Notes under the pieces: model-generated
The model's input: the letters and a program-made list of their open reading frames with translations, nothing else
The model's database searches: none
Told to the model about the DNA's origin: nothing
Position numbers and translations under genes: made by a program
Source of the DNA: Bacteroidales bacterium
Lineage (GTDB): Bacteria; Bacteroidota; Bacteroidia; Bacteroidales; Muribaculaceae
Direction: 5' to 3'
Length of the DNA: 64,000 nucleotides
Assembly: GCA_030524805.1 (NCBI GenBank)
Contig: JAUNFY010000001.1
Location: forward strand, 62,001 to 126,000
Shown: piece by piece, positions 1 to 8,400 of the stretch
How positions within the stretch are numbered: position 1 is the stretch's first letter
Layout of the letters: every line of letters starts with the position of its first letter

Positions 1-326
1 GTGGTTGTCGTCGGATTCAAGGTCAGGATACCGCTTCGCGTTGCCGCAACCATCGCTTCATCGGTAGCTTTCGACTCAATCTGGCCGCCTACAAGAATCA
101 CTTCAGAGAAATCTCCACGTTCCATCTTTTCCGTCTTCACTCCGAAAGCGGATGCCTCATGGTCGTCGAGTTTTATCATCCCGGCATGATCGTGGTGGGC
201 TTCCTGAGCCGAAGCCTCATGGTTTTCATCCTGTTCCTTCCCCTGATCTGAACATGAAACCACCGCTGTGCTTACGGCAATGGCGGCAATAGCATGCATA
301 AATTTCCAGTAATTATTATTCTTCAT
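1..326 (-). CDS. RND efflux periplasmic adaptor lipoprotein, N-terminal part (3' end outside window)
   Basis: The reading frame starts at the ATG whose complement lies at 324-326 and runs off the left edge of the window, giving about 108 residues. It opens with a signal peptide ending in a lipobox (AVVSC), so the mature protein should be a lipoprotein. A histidine-rich stretch (EAHHDHAGM) follows, then a segment resembling the start of the membrane-fusion (HlyD/CusB-type) fold: FGVKTEKMERGDFSEVILVG. Family members bridge an inner-membrane RND pump and an outer-membrane TolC-like channel. The His-rich segment is typical of heavy-metal efflux adaptors, so a CusB/CzcB-like role is possible but cannot be settled from the N-terminus. 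The gene is separated from the upstream DUF5723 gene by a terminator hairpin and has its own TAATTTTG box. Confidence 0.7.
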   Translation of the reverse strand, partial: MKNNNYWKFMHAIAAIAVSTAVVSCSDQGKEQDENHEASAQEAHHDHAGMIKLDDHEASAFGVKTEKMERGDFSEVILVGGQIESKATDEAMVAATRSGILTLNPTTT

Positions 327-349
327 GAGTTGACGTGTTATTGATGCCG

Positions 350-357
350 CAAAATTA
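350..357 (-). promoter_or_regulatory. Putative -7 box for the efflux adaptor gene
   Basis: On the minus strand the sequence reads TAATTTTG, matching the Bacteroidetes -7 consensus TAnnTTTG, 23 bases upstream of the adaptor start codon. I see no well-spaced TTTG -33 element, partly because the terminator hairpin of the upstream gene occupies that position. Confidence 0.35.
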
Positions 358-362
358 TAAAA

Positions 363-391
363 AAAAACTTGCAACCCGGTTGCAAGTTTTT
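363..391 (-). terminator. Rho-independent terminator of the DUF5723 gene
   Basis: A near-perfect palindrome pairs 363-376 with 378-391 (AAAAACTTGCAACC with its complement). Read on the minus strand, the stem is followed by a run of T. It lies about 30 bases after the DUF5723 stop codon. Confidence 0.75.
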
Positions 392-419
392 GAAGTAGTC
401 TATGTAAAAAGAGATGATA

Positions 420-1784
420 TCAGAAGGGGAAGTTGATGCCGAGATGAACATCGAAGTTGGTGTCGAGCGGAATATGGTTCTTGTCCATCTTCATGGCGGC
501 GTAATCCATGCCGAGGTTGAAGTTGAAGCCCTTGTTGCCAAGGCTCAGAAGGAATCCGAAATTGGTTCCGAATGTTCCTGTCGCGCCGCTGACAGCCACA
601 GCCACACCTTTCACCGGCTCAACGTTGGCTGAGAGACGGAACTCAGTGCTCGGCACAATAGTGTTGAATTCGGTGGTGTTCATCAGGCCGAAGTGGAGTT
701 TCTGATAGAAGGGGAACTTGTAGTCAACGCCGACACGCATCTTGCCCTGAAGAGCCACGCTTGTACTTCCCACGTCGCCCATGTCGTCGAGTTCATAAAG
801 TTTCGACAGGTCGTCGACAAGGCCATCCCAGCTGTCGCCGTCATCGCCTACGCCAATCACGTGGTCGTTGGTCTCGAACACCTGCGGTCCGTTGGTTGAA
901 GCAAGTTGAAGCGAATTGTAGTTGAGCAGGCCGAGGTCGGTAAGTGCGAATGAGAACACGAAGTCTTTCCATTCGTAAGTGGCACCGAGGTCGATGGCGA
1001 AACCGAAACCATTCGGATTGAATTTAATGTCGTCGGTGTTGACACCGCTCACATATCTGTGGCCGGTGCGGTCGTTGACATCAGTCTCGTAACGCACACC
1101 CTTCAGGCCGAGCTTCATCTCAGCATCAGCGATGGCACGCCAGTTGTCTTGCTGCAGATCAAGGTGCAGGTCGTTGAAATTAGCTTCGCCGTAAGCCACG
1201 GGCAGAAGTGCTTTCAGGCTGACGCCGGCCCTCAATCCCGGCACCCACTTGATGTCGCGTGAATGATTGAGCGCGATTTCAGCGTATGCGTTGGCACGCA
1301 GGCGGAAGTTGGTGATGTCGTAATCCTTGTTGGTGATACCTTCCTTTAGCATCGAGAAAACACTTTTCGGGAAATCGAAGCTGAGGTTCTGGCGCACGTT
1401 GACTGCAACGTTGTTGTAGCCGCCAAATGCCTTGAAACCAACCTGAAGAATGTTTACCTTCAGATCTTCAGAAAGACGGCTGGTCTCGCTCAGATTGCCA
1501 AGGAATTCCGATGCCGACACCTGAGGATTGGTGAAAAGCACGGTCTTGCCTCCACGGGAATATATGAAGTCGGTGACTTTGAAGTTGCCGCTTACTCCGA
1601 CATTAAGGTTGCCCAATCCCGGGAAACCGACATATCCGTTGCGGTTGCCCATAGCGGGGTTCATCTGCCACCGCATGTTGTAGTTCTCAAGAAAATAGCC
1701 TGTCGACGATTCCTGTGCGGCGGCTGTTGCCATCGATGTTGCGGCCAGAAACAGTGCGACGTATTTTTTTGTTATGTTGTTCAT
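420..1784 (-). CDS. DUF5723 family outer-membrane barrel protein
   Basis: This 454-residue protein has a signal peptide (through ATAAAQES) and then a long run of alternating beta-strand segments with many aromatic and glycine residues, ending in the strand DVHLGINFPF with a terminal Phe typical of outer-membrane barrels. The N-terminal part (ENYNMRWQMNPAMGNRNGYV) is characteristic of the Bacteroidetes DUF5723 family, whose biochemical role is not known. It follows the 571-residue lipoprotein gene by 14 bases on the same strand, so the two are almost certainly co-transcribed from the promoter near 3.6 kb. I infer an envelope function shared by the pair. Confidence 0.8.
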   Translation of the reverse strand: MNNITKKYVALFLAATSMATAAAQESSTGYFLENYNMRWQMNPAMGNRNGYVGFPGLGNLNVGVSGNFKVTDFIYSRGGKTVLFTNPQVSASEFLGNLSETSRLSEDLKVNILQVGFKAFGGYNNVAVNVRQNLSFDFPKSVFSMLKEGITNKDYDITNFRLRANAYAEIALNHSRDIKWVPGLRAGVSLKALLPVAYGEANFNDLHLDLQQDNWRAIADAEMKLGLKGVRYETDVNDRTGHRYVSGVNTDDIKFNPNGFGFAIDLGATYEWKDFVFSFALTDLGLLNYNSLQLASTNGPQVFETNDHVIGVGDDGDSWDGLVDDLSKLYELDDMGDVGSTSVALQGKMRVGVDYKFPFYQKLHFGLMNTTEFNTIVPSTEFRLSANVEPVKGVAVAVSGATGTFGTNFGFLLSLGNKGFNFNLGMDYAAMKMDKNHIPLDTNFDVHLGINFPF

Positions 1785-1798
1785 TGTTGTTCAGATGA

Positions 1799-3514
1799 TT
1801 AGTTGAAGTCTGTTTCGTAATAGCCGTCTACAGTCGCACGGAGGTTTCTCAGCTCAATGTAAAGATCGGGGCCGAGAGCTCCTTCGTTGTCGGGATCGTC
1901 TTGCGAGATGATGGCACGGAAGCGTACGCCGTCCAATCCACGGATAGGTCCGTTGGCACCCTGGATGCGGATTGATACCTGTTCGCCTGCGCTGTAGGGA
2001 GATACCTTGAATTTGGAACTGTCTTCAGTCACCGGGATGAGGTTGCCGTTCTTATCCACGGGATTTACGCTCAACTGGACACCTACTGGAAGATTGGTGT
2101 AGCATTCAGCCGTGAGGTTGATGAATTCGATGTTGACGTCGTCGAGCCCGTCGCTGTTCCAGCCGTCTTCAGTCGTTTCATACACCACTTTCGAAGGACT
2201 TGCGAATCCTAACGGTGCGGTGAATTCATAGTTGCCTTGGGCGTTGTCGATGTTGCCGATCGGGAAGTCTTCCGCGTGTCCCTTAAACTGAAGGTTTTCA
2301 AGAGTTACAGCGATGTTAGTAGGCAGACCGCCTGTAGAGCTGTTGGTCAGGATATCACCGAGGCCGGGGAAAGGAACTTCGTTGAATCCGGGTGTTGGGG
2401 ATGCAAACGACAGGTTGGCTCCGTTTTCTTCAATTACGAACTGGTCGCTCTCCACTACTGTCTTATTTCCACCCTGGAAATTAGATGTGAGCTTAACCTG
2501 ACCGTAGCCCTTGAGACCGTATTGTCCGACAGGGTTGTTGATGACGACTTTTATCACTGGGTTTGCGATGCGTATCTCGGTCTCCGGGTTGTCGAGGAAA
2601 TCAGGAAGGTCATTGAGCGCGATCGGGTCGATGTTGATATTATCCATCTTGTAATCGATGTCGCCGCTGAAGCTTCTGAGGTCGAATGCCGACACGCTGT
2701 ATTCTGCGTGCAGATTGAAGTTGCCGAGGTTCACGTTGGTCAGGTTGAAATTGATATCACCCGACTTTATGCCCAATTCGTCGGAAATCTCAAGACTGTT
2801 GTTTACCAATGTTCCCTTTCCGAGGAAATCCATGCCTGTAGCGTTGATGGTAAGAGTCGCCATGCCGTTGGCGTCCACGGGCAGGTAAGCCACCTGATAT
2901 GTGCCGTCGGCCTGGTTGTAGTTGGGATCATCGGTGACAAGTCCCCAGGGAAGTTTAATGTTGAAATTTTTGAAACTCAGGGCATTGCCGCTCATTACGG
3001 ATGCAGGCACTGAAAGCTTCACTTCCACTTTTATCGTAGTGGTCTTCACATTGTCGATGCTGATAAGTGCAGGATCCACATTGTTGAGATTGATGTGGTA
3101 TTGCTGCATCGGCATGTCAGGGAGCGGGATATTTACGTCGTTGAGGTTGATGCCGGGTATGTTGAGTTCTGGCATCGAGATGTTCACATCTGTGGGATTG
3201 ACGGGAACGGAAGCCACATGCACGCCGTTGATATGGAAATCTGAAGTGTTGATGTCGCCACCTTTCTGTATGGCAAACACTTCCTCGCCGTTTATCTCTA
3301 TTTTAGAGATATTTTCGTTGTCGTCAAGATCTACTACGTCATCAAGTTTGATAGGCGCGAGATTTACGGGAATAGTTAGATTGTTGACTGTGATGCGCGA
3401 CGTTGTGTCAATGTCGGTAAGGTCGTACTTGTCATCGGTGCATCCTGCGAGTATCAGGCACGACGCGAGTGGCAACAGACCTTTCAGCATTAGTGGTTTG
3501 TTGATTTGCATCAT
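1799..3514 (-). CDS. Large Bacteroidales surface lipoprotein of unknown function
   Basis: This 571-residue protein has a signal peptide ending in LILAGC, followed by T-D-D. Acidic residues just after the lipid-bearing cysteine match the lipoprotein export signal known to send Bacteroidetes lipoproteins to the cell surface. The rest is rich in Asn, Asp and beta-strand patterns with repeated elements such as LNDVNIPLPDM and LNNVDPALISIDNV, suggesting stacked beta domains. I recognise no catalytic motif. It is the first gene of a two-gene operon with DUF5723. Met1, Met2 and Met9 are possible starts; the first is kept because it lies 66 bases from the promoter. Confidence 0.7.
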   Translation of the reverse strand: MMQINKPLMLKGLLPLASCLILAGCTDDKYDLTDIDTTSRITVNNLTIPVNLAPIKLDDVVDLDDNENISKIEINGEEVFAIQKGGDINTSDFHINGVHVASVPVNPTDVNISMPELNIPGINLNDVNIPLPDMPMQQYHINLNNVDPALISIDNVKTTTIKVEVKLSVPASVMSGNALSFKNFNIKLPWGLVTDDPNYNQADGTYQVAYLPVDANGMATLTINATGMDFLGKGTLVNNSLEISDELGIKSGDINFNLTNVNLGNFNLHAEYSVSAFDLRSFSGDIDYKMDNINIDPIALNDLPDFLDNPETEIRIANPVIKVVINNPVGQYGLKGYGQVKLTSNFQGGNKTVVESDQFVIEENGANLSFASPTPGFNEVPFPGLGDILTNSSTGGLPTNIAVTLENLQFKGHAEDFPIGNIDNAQGNYEFTAPLGFASPSKVVYETTEDGWNSDGLDDVNIEFINLTAECYTNLPVGVQLSVNPVDKNGNLIPVTEDSSKFKVSPYSAGEQVSIRIQGANGPIRGLDGVRFRAIISQDDPDNEGALGPDLYIELRNLRATVDGYYETDFN

Positions 3515-3580
3515 ATTGCTATTTAGTTAGTTATGAATATTTCTTAAAAGCAAGTTTCCTATTGTCGTATATTTATTATG

Positions 3581-3612
3581 CAAAATTATAATAATTTTTA
3601 CAATTTTGCAAA
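3581..3612 (-). promoter_or_regulatory. Consensus Bacteroidetes promoter for the lipoprotein-DUF5723 operon
   Basis: On the minus strand there is TTTG (3612-3609), a 20-bp spacer, then TAATTTTG (3588-3581). This fits the primary sigma factor consensus of Bacteroidetes. The start codon at 3514 is about 67 bases downstream. Confidence 0.7.
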
Positions 3613-3695
3613 TTTTTAACCATTGAAAGGTGTGTGTGTCTATATATTTATCCTTTGCCTTTAGTATTCAGTCACTTATTATGAGGCTTATGTTA

Positions 3696-4697
3696 TCACT
3701 GCATGTCGGTGACCTCGCATGTTATCCTGATATTGTCCGGTTCTTTCGCAATGCCGCGCGTCATGTTTTGTGCAGGCGTTATGTCTACAGTATATCTGTA
3801 GGAGCGCCCCGGCAACCATTTGGCATCAGGTGTGGATTCGCGCAAGCCGATTCGTGCGATGTTAGCAACTCCGTCACGTGTGTATGATAAGTAAATATGG
3901 GTTCCGGTCCAGTGTTGCTGCTGATCAAGAGTGGTTAAAGAGTCCGGAAGCATGAAAAGGTTCTCCGGTCCCACTATTGTCGCCTCTCCGCTTGGGTCAA
4001 GTGTATTGCCATCGGATGCCTGGAAGAGAGTGATGGATTCATCGGCGCTATATATGTTCCAGCATTTGAACAGTTCTCCTCTATTGGTCTCGGGTGATGT
4101 GGTTTGCATCGGATAATGGAATTCTCCATGTTGATGTATGTTACGGACGTCGATCTGATCAACTTTTATTTCCGAAAATTGGTCGGATGTCTTTAGTCTG
4201 ACCTGTACTCTCGCAAGTGCATGCCTGAAGTTGAGGCGGATACGCCCGTCGGACTGAACGGCCTTACTCTTGACTGAAATCAGTAGGTCAGTGGCGCAGT
4301 CGCTGTTGATATATCTGAAAGAGTGATACCACCATGGGTTGTTGTTGATTTTAACAGTAGAAGGACTGACAGCAAAAAAATCCACGGAGTCATTCTCCGG
4401 CCAGTCTACGACCGGAGAATACATCCATGAATTTATACCTGTGCGTGTCACCACCACATTGTCCATCAAGGTTTCCCATTGCTTGAAGGCGCTCACCCTG
4501 AAGTCAGGTATGGTATAGGTGGTGGTCACGTCGTTGCCTTGCGAAGTTTCGCCTTCTCTCTCCATCCGGTCGGCCGAGGCTTCGAATCGGATTCCTCCCG
4601 ATGCCGGAGCAAGGTCTGATTCGTCGCGTGCGCACCCGATTGCTGCGGATGCAATAGTGCATATAAGAAAGATATGTAGGGCGAATGTCTTCATCAT
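3696..4697 (-). CDS. Fimbrillin-family lipoprotein (Mfa-like)
   Basis: This 333-residue lipoprotein has the lipobox AAIGC followed by acidic residues (CARDESD). The central part carries the fimbrillin-family pattern: a VVDWPENDSVDFFAVSPS block (a proline-tryptophan segment before the conserved strand), a middle segment with HSFRY, and RLNFRHALARVQVRLK, which matches the conserved FRHALskV motif of Mfa-like proteins. Family members are subunits of type V pili, exported as lipoproteins and assembled by strand exchange after proteolysis. It follows the second fimbrillin gene by 11 bases. Whether it is a shaft or tip subunit cannot be told from sequence alone. Confidence 0.8.
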   Translation of the reverse strand: MMKTFALHIFLICTIASAAIGCARDESDLAPASGGIRFEASADRMEREGETSQGNDVTTTYTIPDFRVSAFKQWETLMDNVVVTRTGINSWMYSPVVDWPENDSVDFFAVSPSTVKINNNPWWYHSFRYINSDCATDLLISVKSKAVQSDGRIRLNFRHALARVQVRLKTSDQFSEIKVDQIDVRNIHQHGEFHYPMQTTSPETNRGELFKCWNIYSADESITLFQASDGNTLDPSGEATIVGPENLFMLPDSLTTLDQQQHWTGTHIYLSYTRDGVANIARIGLRESTPDAKWLPGRSYRYTVDITPAQNMTRGIAKEPDNIRITCEVTDMQ

Positions 4698-4708
4698 TCA
4701 GCAATTCT

Positions 4709-5725
4709 TCATTGTTCAAGATACATGTCTTCAAATGTGGGATACTGGTCTACCGTGACGTCAAACTCTATTTTACCGCTACCCTGAGGCACTCCTACTG
4801 TGATGTTGTAGGCGTAAGCTTTTCCAGCCTGCCATTCTGCTGTGGTGTTTGCAGCTCCTGTGGAGTTGAGCGGGAAATAGAGATAGTCGGATTCAGCGCT
4901 CTTAGGCCATATCCTGACGCCGGAAGTCTCGTCGTAAACCGCACATTTCACTTTCACGTAGGCTCCGCCAAGATCGGCTGTGGAGGTGGCGAGTTCCTGA
5001 GGCAGTGCGAATTCATATCCTGATGAATTGAGAGCGGTATATTGGTCCGTCAGTGTTGCGACCGGTCCGTTGAAGATAGAGATGTCGCTTCTGGATCCCT
5101 GGTCATGCCATGTGCCCGCATTACTGGTTTCTGAAGATGTGGTCTGATCAGGATAGGTGAAAGATCCTTTTGTGTTGATGGCAGTCAGTGTCACTTCTGA
5201 TACATCCACTTTTATCGGAGCCTGCGATGAGGAGGCTTCCATTCTCTTGAATTTGAAGGCCACCTTTGAAAGCGCATGCCTGAAGTTGATGCTGACAGGG
5301 TTCACGGTCGCACCTATGTTGACAGAGTATAGCAAGTCGGTCTTGCCCGTCGCATTGTCGTAGTTTTCTATGTTCGGGTTCGGAACGTCTGAGTCCGCTA
5401 CCTCACCTATCATAGGCGAGATACAATAGAAATTGACAGGAGAAGCGTCGGCCGGCCAGTACATTACAGGAGTGGTCACCCATCCGCTTCCGTCATTTTT
5501 AGTAGCCGACACATTATGCATGTATGGCTTTTTATTGACAAATGAGAAGATGCGGAAATTGTCGATTGTGGATGTTTCGGTCACACCGCGCGGTGCACGG
5601 GGAACAGTGACGTTGAATCTCACTTCTTTCTGTGAGGGCGCAATTCCGTTGGTGTCGTCGTGTGAGCAGGAGAGAAGCCCGCAGGCTGCGAGCGGAATCA
5701 GCATTGCGATTTTGTTGGTTTTCAT
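4709..5725 (-). CDS. Fimbrillin-family lipoprotein (Mfa-like)
   Basis: This 338-residue protein has a lipobox (GLLSC) followed by S-H-D-D, a plausible surface-export signal. It carries the fimbrillin pattern: TTPVMYWPADASPVNFYCIS, SINFRHALSKVAFKFKR, and a C-terminal strand block with YAYNITVGV. It is a paralogue of the next gene downstream, sharing the WP-block and FRHALs motif. The pair probably encodes two subunits of one fimbria. The arginine segment PRAPRGV shortly after the lipid anchor could be the site of proteolytic maturation seen in type V pili; this is inference. About 200 bases separate it from the upstream DUF5119-like gene. Confidence 0.82.
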   Translation of the reverse strand: MKTNKIAMLIPLAACGLLSCSHDDTNGIAPSQKEVRFNVTVPRAPRGVTETSTIDNFRIFSFVNKKPYMHNVSATKNDGSGWVTTPVMYWPADASPVNFYCISPMIGEVADSDVPNPNIENYDNATGKTDLLYSVNIGATVNPVSINFRHALSKVAFKFKRMEASSSQAPIKVDVSEVTLTAINTKGSFTYPDQTTSSETSNAGTWHDQGSRSDISIFNGPVATLTDQYTALNSSGYEFALPQELATSTADLGGAYVKVKCAVYDETSGVRIWPKSAESDYLYFPLNSTGAANTTAEWQAGKAYAYNITVGVPQGSGKIEFDVTVDQYPTFEDMYLEQ

Positions 5726-5924
5726 TTTATTTAAGGATTAAGGTGATGTGTTTCATTTTAAATTTTCATTATTTTGATAATGACTTCATATTGATAATGA
5801 CTCCAGTCACTCAATACTCAATTAATTTTACGATTTAATTCATCTTCTGACATAAATAAACCTGTGCAAACTATAAAACCTATGCAGACTAAGGTATGAT
5901 TGTGTTTGTATTAGAACGACCGGG
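5726..5924. other. Intergenic gap inside the fimbrial group
   Basis: This AT-rich spacer contains a 12-bp direct repeat (TTGATAATGACT) in the 5776-5803 area and an imperfect 13-bp repeat at 5861-5873 and 5879-5891. There is no consensus promoter and no inverted repeat pair that would suggest an invertible promoter. Confidence 0.4.
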
Positions 5925-6878
5925 CTATGTGGAAAGTTCGATATCAACTGTATCCCAATCGTCGATTCCTACATCGAGGCCTGAGTCAGGATGCGACGTC
6001 GACACGTCGGGCAACTGGATGCCCGAAACGTTTATCTCCACTTCAAATGGATCCGGTGCGTTCTCTATCGTTTCTGTCACGTCCTGTCGGAATACTTTTT
6101 TCGTCCCGTCGCGCAGCATGAAATACACCGACAGGATGCAGTGTCCCCGACCTTTGATTCGCCCGAACGTGTTGTTTCTACCCGAGAAACTGTTTCCTTC
6201 TTTTTTCCTGAGGCTTCCCGGAATCGTGACTTCTGTCGGGATAAGCGACATGGAGGAAAGGTGAATGCCGGCCGACAGTCCGGATATGGTGTAGCCGGCT
6301 ATGTAAGCGCTGTTGCTGTTGCCGACATTGTTGATATTCACAGTGTATCTTGCCACGAGTCTTTTCACGTAAAGAGTGAGATTCTGGCTGAAATTCTTCC
6401 GCTTGAAAGTATGGGTGTTCGACCCCCAGATGGCATCGGGCGATGTCATTACCGGTTGCCCGGCACTCTCCTCGTCGCGCGGCGGTTGCGAAGACTTCCA
6501 ATCTTCAGAAAGGCCGTCGGTCAGTCTGGCTTCCCGGCTTGTCGCTATGGCATTGTCGTAACTGTCGGAGTTGAGAAATACTATGTCGGAGGTGTCGCTG
6601 TTGTACGACAACACATGATACAGACCGTATGGCAGCCTGACCGTCTCCGTTTTATCGGAAAGTTCAAATCTCCAATACGGTCCACCCCCTGTAGGATAAA
6701 ACAAAACCGACATAGATTCCGGATGTTCTGCCGTTTGTTCTCCCCAGTTTATGCCGACATTGACCACTCCGTCGGATATTCTGTCCGACCCGAAGTCATC
6801 GTCAAGACTGCAAGCCGACAGGAGGATCGCTGTTGCCGCAATTATCGGAATGTGGTATATAAGTTCATGTTTTGTCAT
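5925..6878 (-). CDS. DUF5119-like lipoprotein of the fimbrial operon
   Basis: This 317-residue lipoprotein has the lipobox LLSAC followed by S-L-D-D-D, a strong surface-export signature. The region with VGINWGEQTAEHPESMSVLF, LPYGLYHVLSYN and the later TLYVKRLVARYTVNI resembles the DUF5119 family. Those proteins occur beside fimbrillin genes in Bacteroidales and are thought to act as accessory or anchoring fimbrial proteins. It is the first gene of the group in transcription order, ahead of the two fimbrillins. The family call rests on remembered pattern rather than a profile search, and a FimB/Mfa2-type anchor is the main alternative. Confidence 0.6.
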   Translation of the reverse strand: MTKHELIYHIPIIAATAILLSACSLDDDFGSDRISDGVVNVGINWGEQTAEHPESMSVLFYPTGGGPYWRFELSDKTETVRLPYGLYHVLSYNSDTSDIVFLNSDSYDNAIATSREARLTDGLSEDWKSSQPPRDEESAGQPVMTSPDAIWGSNTHTFKRKNFSQNLTLYVKRLVARYTVNINNVGNSNSAYIAGYTISGLSAGIHLSSMSLIPTEVTIPGSLRKKEGNSFSGRNNTFGRIKGRGHCILSVYFMLRDGTKKVFRQDVTETIENAPDPFEVEINVSGIQLPDVSTSHPDSGLDVGIDDWDTVDIELST

Positions 6879-6974
6879 TTATGTTTTCGACTTTTGTCGT
6901 GATCAGACGTATGTTTTGTCTTATAACGTATGTATGTCGGGTGCGGTTGAATGTGACAGTGATTTAAACATAAA

Positions 6975-7000
6975 AGGAGCATCCCGCCGGGGATGCTCCT
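6975..7000 (-). terminator. Terminator of the DUF4861 gene
   Basis: An 11-bp stem (AGGAGCATCCC at 6975-6985 with 6990-7000) and a 4-base loop lie about 50 bases after the DUF4861 stop. On the minus strand the stem is followed by TTTTATG. Confidence 0.65.
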
Positions 7001-7047
7001 GAATTGATCCACATTCCGAAATGTGTGTTTATGTCACACGTTGTGTG

Positions 7048-8262
7048 TCAATTCTTTATTATTTTAGAAGGATAGTCGGCCAGCACCGCACGCTGCCAGT
7101 GCTCAAGACGTTTGCGCCATTCGCCCAAATTTTCAGGTGCGTTTTTCTCCATAGCCGACACGAAGTTGACATAGTAAGTGATTTTGCCGTTGCTGTCAGG
7201 TTTCACTTCCATCAGATAGTTGAGATTGTCTTCCCTGGCTTTGACAAGATTTTCCGGTTCCACTTGGATGCCGATACCGAGTGTTTCTGTCATTTCGGGA
7301 TAATTCTTGTCAGGAAGGTTGGTGCCCCAGCTTCCGGCAAGACCTCCGTCAGCGATGAAACCTTCACCTCCGTCATCTCCGATTTTCTGCACTCCGGTGC
7401 AGAATACCTGGTCGGCACCGGGACCTTCGAGGAATATTTCTGCTGTGAAATAAGGATTCAGGCCATATTGAGTGTAACGCTGGAGCATGTTCACTTTCTT
7501 GCCGTTTATTATCCATCCCTCGTCTTCAACTTCTATTATGGATCGTATCGGGCCGGAAGCTATTATCCTTTGGGTGCGTTTCGACACGCTGTCGATTGTA
7601 GCCGGCTGCCCGTTGGTGAGTCCGCGGAATGATCCGGCGGCTACTGATTTGCCGGCCCACAGTATGTCGCGGCCGTATCCCTGTGCCGATTGCTCCGGAG
7701 TGGTATAGAATCCTGTAGTCTCCAGTTCAAGCTGACGTGCTTTTTTGCCATAGAGGTCGATGCTCTGCCTGTTGTCTACGTAAATGCGCCATGCGTTATA
7801 CATGCTTTCCATCACAGCGCCATGACCATAGATGGTGTTATAGATTATCGAGTTGTTGGAATTGCCGGGATATGTGATGGCGTCGATTTCAGGATATTTT
7901 TTCTTCTCATCGCGCAGTTTGAGATATGCACGCGATTTCTGCTCGAAGGACTGAGGGCCGATTGTGTCGTTGAGAGTTATTTTGATATGTTTGGTATATC
8001 CAGGGTCGATGTTGAGGAGAAACACAAGTTCATCCGCCACTCCGTCGCGGTCCAGATCGTCGAGCTGGAATGGAATGTCGTGCGACCCATACACATTTGC
8101 TGTTTTCACATCGCCATATTCCGCAAGAGGTATCACCACAGGTATCCCTACCACTCTTTCATTGAGCGGATTGGTGAAGTCAAGCTGAAATTTCACCGGT
8201 TCTGTCGCGTTGGCCGAATATGCCATTATTGCGGCAAGCGTTATTGCTGACTTAAGTTTCAT
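7048..8262 (-). CDS. DUF4861 family secreted protein
   Basis: This 404-residue protein has a signal peptide ending near YSANA. The body matches the DUF4861 pattern: an N-terminal beta domain with NPLNERVVGIPVVIPL, the calcium-like DLDRDGVADELVF segment, and a second domain with LQRYTQYGLNPYFTAEIF. DUF4861 proteins are found in glycan-utilisation loci of Bacteroidetes and are presumed to bind or process carbohydrate, but no reaction can be assigned. It lies 138 bases downstream of galE, and the spacer carries an imperfect hairpin (8281-8318), so it may be transcribed separately. Confidence 0.7.
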   Translation of the reverse strand: MKLKSAITLAAIMAYSANATEPVKFQLDFTNPLNERVVGIPVVIPLAEYGDVKTANVYGSHDIPFQLDDLDRDGVADELVFLLNIDPGYTKHIKITLNDTIGPQSFEQKSRAYLKLRDEKKKYPEIDAITYPGNSNNSIIYNTIYGHGAVMESMYNAWRIYVDNRQSIDLYGKKARQLELETTGFYTTPEQSAQGYGRDILWAGKSVAAGSFRGLTNGQPATIDSVSKRTQRIIASGPIRSIIEVEDEGWIINGKKVNMLQRYTQYGLNPYFTAEIFLEGPGADQVFCTGVQKIGDDGGEGFIADGGLAGSWGTNLPDKNYPEMTETLGIGIQVEPENLVKAREDNLNYLMEVKPDSNGKITYYVNFVSAMEKNAPENLGEWRKRLEHWQRAVLADYPSKIIKN

Positions 8263-8280
8263 GTTGTTTAAGTTGTTGAT

Positions 8281-8318
8281 GGTCCAGGGTTAACCTGAAG
8301 CAGAGCCAACCCTGAACC
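8281..8318. other. Imperfect intergenic hairpin between galE and the DUF4861 gene
   Basis: GGTCCAGGGTT at 8281-8291 pairs with AACCCTGAACC at 8308-8318 with one mismatch. No T-run follows on either strand, so it may be an mRNA processing or stability element rather than a terminator. Confidence 0.35.
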
Positions 8319-8400
8319 ATTATCATTGATATTCTTATAAACTCAAGTTCCGCTTCTTTCCATCAAGTTGTGCCTGCGAAACTTGAATTAAAAATACGAC

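Noticed and set aside
2237..3013. 258-codon plus-strand open frame inside the 571-residue lipoprotein gene
   Set aside because: No domain similarity, unusual composition, and full overlap with a gene supported by signal peptide, lipobox and promoter.
5726..6974. Invertible promoter or phase-variation element near the fimbrial genes
   Set aside because: I looked for flanking inverted repeats around both fimbrial spacers and found only short direct repeats and a tiny hairpin.
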